DNA of 64,000 nucleotides from Karalla daura. Lineage: Eukaryota > Chordata > Actinopteri > Chaetodontiformes > Leiognathidae. Positions 52,698 through 62,440 of this stretch are shown here, in pieces; the stretch's first letter is position 1; each line of letters opens with the position of its first letter. The stretch is from positions 14,886,767 through 14,950,766 of the forward strand of contig CM055199.1 in the NCBI GenBank assembly GCA_029224185.1. The letters are read 5' to 3'. A model generated the notes under the pieces. That model was given only the letters and a program-made list of their open reading frames with translations, was not told the DNA's origin and made no database searches. A program made the translations under genes and the position numbers.

Positions 52698-53633
52698 GAC
52701 TTTATTGTATTTTCTTACTTGCCACACTGCTCTGAGCGCCACTGATGTACTAAAACCTCATTACATTGAGGTCAGACACACTCCTGAGAACAGAAACATG
52801 AAGGTGGCACCTTTTATCATTCACATTATCAAAGAAATATAATAAACTTTCCCCCGTGCTGCACAATTTCCAGCGAGGTGACAGATTGGCCGGCATGTCA
52901 AGCGAGGATCACTATGGGTCTCGCTTGTTCTACCGAGTTAGAGGATTTATTAAAAAAGGCTGCCGGGCTGCTGAGACGAGGAAAATCAATGTAAGCGCAG
53001 CTGTAAATCTGACCAGCAGGAACCAGGCCTGAAACCAGAGGTCTACCCACTTCTGTGTGGGTGAACAAGCCAGCTTAAAACTCATGTAAACCTGCCTCCA
53101 GATTTATGGCAAGACAAGATACAGAGTACAGCGCTCACCAAATCTATTGTTTTCACTAAGTGCTTTCCTACTGTACAGAGATGGCTATTTTTCTCTGCAA
53201 ACTGCTCTAAGAGATTAATCCTCAATACTGTAATCCCCTTTTATTTATGTCCCCGATATTAGAAGTCTTGAATTGAAATGTGAAGCAGGTTGAAGATAAC
53301 CCCCCATCCTGTCCATAAAATGACGTTTTCTTCCTGTTGGCAATTTGTGGGGTTGAAGATATTTTGCACTGTTGTGTTTTTTTCTCTCTCTCTCAAAAGA
53401 AAGAACCTGAACTAAGCTTTGATATAAATACTCTAGTTAGGCCATCTCAGCAAAGAACAGAGGAAAGATATTTTTCTTATACATGCAGTTCCTCAGACGT
53501 GTGGACTAGTTTAGCTCAGCGCGTCGAGCCCGCACAGTCTGTCTTAAGTTTCCACAATTCCCCTTGAAGAGCTCAGCACTATAGCATCCCTTTACATCCC
53601 TTTATATATGCTTCCACATACCGCACCGGCCCC

Positions 53634-53905
53634 AAAGGACTTTCTTCTTGGAGTTTTCATGTTCTCCTCGTTTCCGCACAGGTTTTCTCCAGGTACTCTG
53701 GTCTTTCCCACAGTCCAAAAACATCCATGTTTAGGTCGACTGGAGAATCTAAACTGCACTGAGATGTGAGTGTGAGAGTGAATAGTGTGTATGTTCTGTG
53801 GTGGACACGTGACCTGTCCAGGTGGTATTACCTGCTGCCTTCATCCTATGCTGTGGAGACTGACTCGAGGCACAAAATGAGTGAGATAATGGCTGGATGG
53901 ATGTG
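53634..53905 (+). mobile_element. SINE-like element copy, plus orientation
   Basis: Ordered family blocks are present: 'ggagttttcatgttctcc', 'ggttttctccaggtactctgg', 'cccacagtccaaaaacatccatg' and 'gatgtgagtgtgagagtgaata'. 'gacctgtccaggtggtattacctg' and a 'gagataatggctggatggatg' tail follow. The tRNA-like head is missing. Confidence 0.85.
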
Positions 53906-54604
53906 TAGCACCCTCTGAAATTCTAATTCTCCATGGTACATGCTCTACCTGCTGCTAACACACACCACTTTTTTTTTTCCTTTTTGAAAAAGTATGTCTG
54001 CCAGCGATGAGGGAAAAATAAGTGTCCAAATTCAGAATTTACTACTCTCCGATGGACGACCTGCTATATTCAGCGGAGTGATTTTGGACACAGCTCGTGT
54101 CTGTCTACAGCACACAGGGAGCATCACGCCGGTCTCAGCTGGGAAACAGCAGCAGCAGAGTTGCACTTATTTCCACCACACATGAATAAAATATGCAGCG
54201 ACAGATTTTGTTCAGTGATTCTCCCCCAACACAGCTGTGATACCGCAGCCAACAGAGCGAGTTTCTAAAGTTCATGTACCCCCCTGACCCCCGCCTGGGA
54301 ACCACTAGCTCATTTTTCATTCCTGGTGTCAATATTATCATCATTCATGTGGATGTTGTTTTGGTTTTTTTTTTCATTCTCTTTTTATCCGACTGACATT
54401 TCCACGATTTCTGCTGTGAGGCTGCAACCTGTTCCTGCTCCCTGTTTGTGACTAAACGAGTGTTGCTGCTGCTGTCAGGCGGCAAACAAGCGCCGCACGT
54501 TTAATTAGATGTTTTAATCTGCATGCTGATGCACACCTGTGGCAGCGGGGGCGCTGACTGAGCAGCGAGATACAACAAGACACATCAGCGCACACTTGCC
54601 ACAG

Positions 54605-54622
54605 TGTGTGTGTGTGTGTGTC
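54605..54622. repeat. Short (TG)n array
   Basis: About eight TG units. Confidence 0.85.
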
Positions 54623-55427
54623 AGTATCTGCTGCTGTGCACTGACAGGGAAAAAAAGGCCTAGTTTGGATAAGACAGGGGAGCCTCTTTTCTTCTTTTTG
54701 TTTTTGAACAAAGACATTTTGACACGTCGCTGCAGGAAAAGCACAGGTGTGAATAAAGAGATTAATGGTGATTTCTACGTAGATGCTTCACTTTTAGGGT
54801 GAATGCTGGCTTTGTCGTGGCCCCGGGGGGACATGTGGACAGAGCAGATCAGTCAAATATCTGCTATGAAATGGGACAATTCATCCTAGGGGGATGTAAA
54901 AACATTCCCTTAAATCAGTTCTTGGGATCAAACTCAGAAATGAAAGTCCTAGGTTTAGAAATGTGTGTTTGGTGGGACTGCTGAGATATTAAAAAAAAAA
55001 AAATTCAAGACAACAAGGCATGATGCAAGGAGAGTGAAGCCACTGCAACAAATATGACACAAACGCGTTCAACTTATTTCACTTTTAATGATCCGGATCC
55101 ATCCAGCTTGATGGGCATGCATCTTTTTCAAAGCACTGCACCCACAAGCGAGAGTAAATATCTGTGAAGTCTGTTCGACACTGATGATGAAACGGAAACA
55201 AGCTGCGCTGGAAGGCAGCAGCGCCGCTGTGCAAAGTTGTGAGGACCGAAACTTTCTGATCTTAGTTTTACAGGGAAAGAACTCCACTCTGATCGCCCTT
55301 TCGTCAGATATATCCAAAATTAGATTTTTTTCCCCTTTTTTTTTTAAAGAATACGAATATATAAATCTGCCAGTCTGGGGCATGGTGACTAGTTACCTAA
55401 CAGACTTCACAATAGAATTATTAGTTA

Positions 55428-55490
55428 GTGGCATGAAGGTTCCTGGTTCGAATCCCAGTCTGTTCAAAGGTCTCTCTGGGTGCTAAACAG
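55428..55490 (+). mobile_element. SINE-like head fragment with perfect B box
   Basis: It contains 'ggttcctggttcgaatcccag' with an exact RNA polymerase III B-box GGTTCGAATCC (55445-55455), then 'tcaaaggtctctctgggtg'. This is the head of the same family as the longer copies. An inverted tail-like 'catccatctattatctt' follows at about 55504. No cloverleaf surrounds the B box, so it is not a tRNA gene. Confidence 0.7.
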
Positions 55491-56928
55491 GAAAGATAAA
55501 GGCATCCATCTATTATCTTGCAAAACTACGATGAATAGTCTAGTCTTTTCAAAGTAAGATTTCAGAACAAAAGTTGTGTAAAACTTCAGGTTGGCATCAC
55601 GTGGAGCCCACACTAAAAACCTGTCCAAACAATGCTGCCGTCAGCCATCAAGCAGAGATGGTTGTGACAGGTCAGAAAATCACCAGCTGTGTGTTTCCAT
55701 CCACTGTGCGTGTGATGTCAGACACTGAAGTGCCTTCCACACACAGCAGGGGTTTGCCGCTACTCCTACTTCCTGTAATACGCTCTGGTCTCTGGAGGAC
55801 ACCTTCAGGTTTGATTTCCTAGTATTGACTCTGGCCCGAGCCTGACCTCAAACCATCCCCGAAATCAGAAGGCAGACTCTTCCCTCTGTCTTCAGAGCCC
55901 TGCCTGAGTGCTCCTGTGGTCAGATATAGACCCCGTTTTGGTTTTGTCGGTTTTCAAAGACGTTTATTTTGGTTTTGCTTGTTTGTTTCAAAGCGGTTTC
56001 ACTGAGCACTTACTGGCGGCGACGTCCCACAGGAGGCAATTACGGTCCTTTCTATTTCGCAATTACTGTGATCATCCGTGTAGGATGCCACAGCTCCAGG
56101 AACAGCTGGGACGAATAAATCAAAGCAGGTGGAAATCGTACAGTGGAGGGAGCCACGGTGTTGTGTCTGCAGCAGATTGGGGAGTGTTGCACAGGTTTAG
56201 GTGTCACCCAGAGCCAGGAAAGTGTGAAATAAGCAAGTCGGGAGATTTCTCTGGCGATGGTTAATGGAGGGAGGCAACGTTCCAGGTTATTTCACACAAT
56301 TGAACGAAACAGTTGTTTACCTTTAATCCTATTCATTTCACTTAGCGTCTACAGTATCAGATCCAAACTACAAGAGATGTGGGGTTGATATTGTGAAATA
56401 AATTGCAATTTTATTGACCACATAACAGCTTTTTTTCCCCCTTGCGTACCTTTTCTATGTAGCGAGTCAGGAGTTTTGTCGAGACCTCTCCATCGACTCT
56501 TTACAATGGAGCTGACTGTAAAATTTTTGCTGCTCAAAGGGCTGAGAAAAAATCCACTTGAAAAATTCAGGCGCTACATGTCTTTCGAGAAACATTGTCC
56601 TGGTTGCTCTGAATAATCCACAGGCCTCATTCTGAGTTGCTCTGCTTTTCTTTTTCATCCATCTCAAAGCTTTTCAAAAAATCAGCTCACAAAACAAGTC
56701 ATAAAAAAGTGTAGGTACGGTAAGACTGGTTCAGTTTTTTATAAAAAATAAATATTAAAAGAATCAATTCAGTGCAAACTGGGAAATAAGGCCCCTCACA
56801 CCTCTACCGAGATGTTTTCTGGGCATTTGAGTAGTTTGAAGATGCTGTGTGAAATCTAACACCGACCTCTAAGTGTGAGTGTGTTCGATGAAGCCATTCA
56901 GCCTCTGGTTCACTGCCACACTGGAGAC

Positions 56929-56930
<2 letters not shown>

Positions 56931-57009
<79 letters not shown>
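56931..57009. repeat. (GT)n microsatellite, 79 bp perfect
   Basis: Thirty-nine uninterrupted GT units, the longest pure dinucleotide array in the window. Confidence 0.98.
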
Positions 57010-57013
<4 letters not shown>

Positions 57014-58842
57014 TTCCAGGAAACTTCGCTCACCGTTGTAACTTTATTACAGAGGTCATTCATCCATACGCTGTGTGTCAGTAAGCATGGGCTCCCTGGC
57101 AGTAATGCGTAGGGAGTTGACCTTCATCACTCTCGTAAGTGCTCAGATGTTCGTTCTCCAGGTCTCTGTTTCCCTGTTTTCCATTAGTGCTTAACCACTT
57201 CCTGCGCTACCCCCATGTGCACGGTCCACGTGGGAGCTGTTGGGCTTGAATGAATGGACCGTGGAGCAAATCCTTTGAAGAATCATCATATCCGACTGAC
57301 GTCATCATAAGGCTCACGTCCTTGTGCAATATGTACAAAAATAGAGATTGTGGGCTAATCAAATATTAAGATTCAGGCTTACTACAAGAATATTTTTGCA
57401 CACACTCCCAAGTACCATTTTCATTTTATTCGGTACACTTCCCGATTTATGCAAACAGCTCACTCCCGTGGACAATGAGCTACTTATAAATAAAACATAA
57501 ATATAAAGAATGCAGACAGGGTTGAGAGCTTCAGTTATCATCCGGCTGAACCTTAGATTAGATGAGATGCGGCCCTGCATGCGGGATAAGGTTTTCAGCG
57601 AGGTGGCGTCTGGAGATCTTAGCCTGGTGTAATTTAAAAAATAAATAAAAAAAGGGATTGAAATCAGCAGTGCGTCGTTGAAAGATGTCAGATGAGCTCC
57701 TTCAGAATAAGAGGCAGGCAGCCAAATATGTGTTTATGACAAGATTTAGATGACAAAACAGATTCTGGCAGCTTGGGTTTCTCATGCAAATCAGTGTACA
57801 CCAGAGTAAAAAGAGAGAAAAAGAAAATGTGATTACTGTCAACGCTTGATATATTGGATTTTCTTCACCATTAGTTGTGTTGGTTCATACGTATACGCAT
57901 ACTAAGCCTATATAAACTTTGAAAGCACCATAAGTCTTGTTGCGTTTGTCCAATATGATCATAATAACTCCTACTAACCATTTAAAGGAAAAAATCTACC
58001 AGTGATGAAAATGCCTCCTTTCTGTCATCCAGAAGCACTTATCAGATATGAGGAGCCATTTTATTAAAAACTGTCTGCTGGACAATCAACATATCATTTG
58101 ATGTACTGACGATGTAGTATGAGGCTTGTTCACTGGAGCTAGATTCAGATTTTGTACAATTTTAATAAACTTTGTGGGTTTATTAGCTTCTCGTCAATAT
58201 GGTGGAGATGCTCGGATGAACTCAGATGATTTTAATCTTTAATGCTGACTGATGTATGGGGGTTTTGTTGTCTCTTTACTCCCTCATTTCAATATTAATA
58301 CAGTTTTGATTGACTTTGCGTTACACATGTCTTTTATTTTTAATTGATACTTGTTTTTAAATGATAAGGCCCTCAGGGAGGTTTGAAAGCTTTACCACAA
58401 GTGTTATCCCAGAGCAGCACACAGAGCTCCGGCGTTTTTTAACCAGTGTTGACCAAATTTAGATGCAATCCAGTTGTTATTAGTTTATGTTTTCTCAGTG
58501 ATACGTATTTCCTAATTCTGGTGTGTGTGTGTTTACATGTGTATTACTTTCTTACCTTTAGTCATGGAAGAAAATAAAAAGAAATGCTGCAATGGATGAT
58601 AGGTGCATGTGACTTTTCTAGCAGGAGGAATCAGCATTTACAGTGGATGGGTGGGGGGCAGGGAGACCCAGGTTGCTGAACTTCATGCATGCCTGTCTGC
58701 CTTCATCAGGTTCATGTGAACAGCAGGCGCTCCACAGGATGTGTCATGTCATTATTCACCACCAGGGGCCAATGAGTGGAGAGCAGCACAATGCTTTCTA
58801 AACAGTGTTTTCCCCCCTGTGCGAGGGAAGACCTGAATTATC

Positions 58843-58870
58843 CGTGTGCATGTGTGTGTGTGTGTGTGTG

Positions 58871-58921
<51 letters not shown>
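58843..58921. repeat. (TG)n microsatellite, interrupted
   Basis: TG array with CATG, CG and TC interruptions over about 78 bp. The 144-residue minus-strand ORF over it (58752-59186) is an artefact. Confidence 0.95.
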
Positions 58922-58922
<1 letters not shown>

Positions 58923-60088
58923 AACGTCTCTGTGCATTAGGGAGTGAGTCACTGGGAGTGTGAGAGAGACAGTGAAGGTGAGCAAATGAGCAACCAAGGG
59001 AGAATTTCTGTGTATGTGAGCGTTTGAAAATCCCTCCGAGGTATTTTTAGCTTTGTTTTTTTCAACATCATCAGCAGAGTCTGTTTTCCAGTCTGAGCGA
59101 GGTTTCGAGACCTCTCGTGCATTTCCCAATCGTACACCCCTGCCGCGGAGATGCACGCGCGTAAAACACTCGCACACAAAACACACATGAGAGCGTTCGG
59201 TTGCTTCTGCACCAGTGGCTAACCTTCACAGGGCTCCGATTGTCCCAAGCAATAAATCATTTTCACTTGCCACGTCTGAAATATTCATTCCATGTTAATC
59301 AAGCACCACTTTCTGAATACGCACACATGCAAAGACACACGGCGCAGTGTGACACAGAGTGACTCCTGCATGCCTGTGTGGGGAAACCTTGCAACCATTT
59401 ACTAATGATGTCGTGATTCAGTTAACTCACATTTCTTTTAATACGGCACTCAGACTTACTAATGGACGTGCTATAGGAGCAAATCTGGCATGCTACGACT
59501 GTCAGGGAGGCCAGGATTTCTCTTGGATGTTTTGTTTCTCGGATGTCACTGCTTTCTATGTCTAAAAAGCCTGTTTTTGGGAAGTTGAAATGAGTACGTC
59601 TTATTAGAAAACAACAATGTCAAAAGTTGATAGTGTTATAGATGAATCATTGTGTATTAGTTTTAAACATAACACACTGATCTCATTGCATGTAAACCCA
59701 GCTTTTGGTTTTAAATACTAATCACAAAATACGACCTTGTGATAGATCTGAAGAATACTTCATAAATCAAATTAGTCCTAAGATGGAGGTTTGCATGTTT
59801 ACAAAGTATAACTTAAAGCTTAGGTTCAAAAAACACCAAATGTGAGCCTTACTTTGGCACCTGAAACCAAGGCCATTATAAACTTCATAGACTCATATTG
59901 CTCCCATGAAAGAGAGAGAGAGTGAAGGAATGGAAAAACTGCTGAAAATACAAAGGAGTATGCTCTGATTTCAACTTTTAACATGTGAAAAAATCCTAGA
60001 ATCAGTATTAGTAGTACTTTCTGTGACAAATAAGGTTGATGATTGAGTGTCTTGGCCAATAATTGAAGTACCAGCATTGATTGAAATA

Positions 60089-60118
60089 TTCTCACTTCCT
60101 CTCACTCTTCCCACCAAG
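60089..60118 (+). other. C14orf132: Splice acceptor of C14orf132 exon 2
   Basis: A pyrimidine-rich tract (60089-60112) is followed by accaAG ending at 60118. The exon begins with ATC CCT, which continues the reading frame of exon 1 after CAG. It places the junction at the position expected from mammalian C14orf132 (...AAQ|[LI]P...). Confidence 0.88.
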
Positions 60119-60355
60119 ATCCCTGTAATGACGGGAGCCTTCATGGACTCCTCACCCAACGACGACTACAGTGGCGAGCACTCGCTCTTCAACTCCTCGG
60201 CCAGCGTCCACGCCGCCGCCTCGGCCGCCTCGGTGCACGGGCAGCAGGACGAGTCGCAGTCCATGTCCAGCGACGCCATCTGGCTGTGGATCGCCATCGT
60301 CGCCACCATCGGAAACATCGTGGTGGTGGGCGTGGTCTACGCCTGCACATTCTGA
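60119..60355 (+). CDS. C14orf132: C14orf132 homologue, coding exon 2 (78 codons plus stop)
   Basis: Together with exon 1 this encodes an 87-residue protein; mammalian C14orf132 has about 83. Landmarks shared with the mammalian protein are GAFMDS (15-20), SLFNSSA (31-37) and VHAAA (39-43). The C-terminal segment (about 62-87) includes LWIAI.AT.GNIVVVGVVYA.TF. The N-terminal 60 residues are polar and Ser-rich with no signal peptide; residues 63-83 form one hydrophobic helix, and only four residues follow it. The extra length lies in an Ala/Ser-rich stretch (41-49), coded by GC-rich GCC/TCG repeats. The exon is much richer in GC than its surroundings. The molecular function of the family is unknown to me. 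The helix resembles that of the pTUNAR microprotein upstream, which suggests a related membrane role (inference). Large minus-strand ORFs across the exon are shadows. Confidence 0.95.
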   Translation: MPVMTGAFMDSSPNDDYSGEHSLFNSSASVHAAASAASVHGQQDESQSMSSDAIWLWIAIVATIGNIVVVGVVYACTF

Positions 60356-60380
60356 TGAACATGTGCTTAGAGAGACCGAA

Positions 60381-60404
60381 ACACACACACACACACACAC
60401 ACAC
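60381..60404. repeat. (CA)n in C14orf132 3' UTR
   Basis: About eleven CA units just after the stop codon. Confidence 0.92.
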
Positions 60405-60470
60405 GCGCAACGCTTTTGGATCTTGGATCTCTGGACCCCTGAGTGAAGCCGCACTCTGTAGACAGGCACA

Positions 60471-60508
60471 CTCTCTCTCTCTCTCTCTCTCTCTCCCTCT
60501 CTCTCTCT
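60471..60508. repeat. (CT)n in C14orf132 3' UTR
   Basis: CT dinucleotides with one CCCT interruption. On transcription this gives a CU-rich tract of the kind bound by PTB-type proteins (inference). Confidence 0.92.
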
Positions 60509-62047
60509 TTGTGTCTCTGTGACCCCCCCTCCACACACACATGCACACTTGACTCTTGCATCTGTTTCGGTCCCTAAGGGTGTGGAAGTCCTAGACTAAG
60601 ACATATAAACTCCTATATTTCTTCATCAGAGGCAAAGCCTGGGACTTGGCTTCGTTTGTTGCGAACAAGCCTTTTTTGATGTTACAACTGGAATATCGAA
60701 AACGAGGCTTTTGTGTACAGCGGCCTCTTTAGTTAAAAACAGAAACATCAGGCGTATGCTGGCAAACAAGAATCAAAGGAACTGTTGCTTTTTTTTTCCC
60801 CCGGCCTAAGTTTGTTTCCTTGTTTCTCCTCAGACAACACCCTGCCTTGAAATGCAGTGATGAGAACGGAGATTAAATGAGGCTTAAGATTCGGGTTGAT
60901 CCAGGCCATCTTAAACATCCACCAGAAAGTTGCTAAGCAATTCAGGGCACTGCTGTTTAATTATGCGGCTGAACAGAGACGGTGAGCGTTAAAACATTTA
61001 GAAAGCACTGGGATTATTTCCGTATCAGCCAGGCCCAAGGATCAGGACAATCACTGCTTGGAATAATTGGTGAATGAAATATCATACGAACAATAATCTT
61101 CATACATAGCAAGTTTCTAAACAGGAAACAAAGAGGAGGATGCTGACGATCATTGGAATCACTTTGCCACACATCTTAAGTCTTACTCAAAATGCTCGGC
61201 TCAATTCTGCACATAGGACTGTGACTTTATGATTAGAAATGTTGTGTACAACTAAAACAACTTCTGTGAAATTTCAAAAACCTACGGAGTGATATTTACC
61301 AGAGATTAGTAGAAAATCTAATTGTGCTGTCATGGTCTGTTCAAGTAATGTTTAGATATTATCTCCGGATGTTAACAAAATACAATCAGAAGCACAGCAA
61401 CACTTTACTTACTGCACCTGACTTTGTAGTTTGTTGTTTGTTTCCTCTGTGTACGACTGGCAACGTATTAATCACCTGGGATTAATGCTGCCAGCCTCAG
61501 AAGATGGAGTTTCCTGATTTCACAGATGTGTAAGGGCAGATGCGGCAGATCGGTGAAGTGATTTAGCAGCGATCAGCTCTCTGCCGAGCCCTGTGATAAA
61601 TGTATGCTAATGTGAGCGGCAGAAAGGACGCCTCGTTCAGAAATGAGACGTTATATATGAAGCCGTTCTTCTAAATTTCCTTCTGTTCAGTAAATTAGTT
61701 TAGTGTTACCATGGAATCTGGAGGCAGGTGTTTCCATGGCAACTAATCCCCATCCTAATTGGGAGCAACATGTGAGAAACAGGCGGTAACCTTCAGCGAC
61801 AGATGCAATTTGTGCTTTTGTTGCGTTTTTTTTTTTTTTCGTCTCACAATGAGGGTTTAATATACAAGTCTTTAACATTGCTGGTCACATGTGCTTTGTT
61901 CACATGGATTTATCCTCTGAGTGGGAAGCTGCAGCTGGAAATCTGAGAGAAATGTGTTTCAAATGTGAATTCGTAGTCAGCAAGAGGTATTTACTTGTCC
62001 GTCACCTGCTGTGTCTTTGCCTAACAAACTTGTATTTAGATGGAGTG

Positions 62048-62072
62048 AAAGAGAGAGAGAGAGAGAGAGAGA
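62048..62072. repeat. (GA)n microsatellite
   Basis: About twelve GA units. Confidence 0.92.
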
Positions 62073-62332
62073 GGCAGATGGAAAGAGAGCTGTTTTGTCA
62101 GTAAACATATTTTTCTGGAACTTAGCTGGTAATATCAATGTGCTTTTAAGGTTAACAGATACAAACCTGTCTTGTCAAACACCAGATGTTCATACACTGC
62201 AGACTAATACCGTAGCTTACTGTATCAATCGTACTCATGTAAGGAGTAATTCAGACACGCAATAGTCTAATCTGTTACTGTGAGCATACTTGTACAATGT
62301 TCAAAGAAGGACTTTTCAAACCTGTTATTTTT

Positions 62333-62338
62333 AATAAA
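62333..62338 (+). terminator. C14orf132: Candidate poly(A) signal AATAAA
   Basis: Canonical hexamer about 2 kb after the C14orf132 stop codon, followed by 'tggttgatgtag'. An ATTAAA at 62412 with a better T/GT-rich downstream stretch is an alternative. Confidence 0.45.
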
Positions 62339-62440
62339 TGGTTGATGTAGAAATAATGTATTTAGACATGTTAACCACATCCACAATGCTCCTTTTGTAA
62401 AGACATATGCTATTAAACTTTCTGTATGAATGCATTTTGT

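Larger units (their letters stand above)
36078..60118 (+). other. C14orf132: 24-kb intron of C14orf132
   Basis: The intron starts with GTGAGA and ends with a pyrimidine tract (ttctcacttcctctcactcttccc) and AAG. It carries no recognisable gene. Inside are SINE-like copies (53634-53905, 55428-55490), a SINE/L2-type tail at 46613-46670, and long GT and TTCC arrays. Several mixed-composition blocks could be conserved regulatory DNA (notably 47690-48290). A 136-residue open frame on the minus strand (36880-37290) is the longest repeat-free ORF; I do not recognise it. Confidence 0.85.
60356..62440 (+). other. C14orf132: Presumed 3' UTR of C14orf132
   Basis: The sequence after the TGA at 60353-60355 holds a short (CA)n, a (CT)n tract and, near its end, a (GA)n tract, but no further coding potential. 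Poly(A) candidates in the right orientation are ATTAAA at about 60872, AATAAA at 62333-62338 and ATTAAA at 62412-62417. The last is followed by a T/GT-rich stretch (ctgtatgaatgcattttgttttttgtc) typical of a cleavage region. The end is an estimate. Confidence 0.5.

Noticed and set aside
52545..52745. Repeat protein (SFLP)n or (GRKE)n
   Set aside because: It is a pure translation of the (TTCC)n microsatellite.
55445..55455. Exact tRNA B box GGTTCGAATCC
   Set aside because: No A box at the right distance and no cloverleaf. It belongs to a SINE-like head.
58752..59186. 144-residue minus-strand ORF
   Set aside because: Its centre is translated (CA)n. The flanks have no recognisable motifs.
60152..60548. 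Two minus-strand ORFs of 119 and 128 residues over C14orf132 exon 2
   Set aside because: They are shadows of a GC-rich coding exon plus the CT and CA arrays. The plus strand carries the conserved protein.
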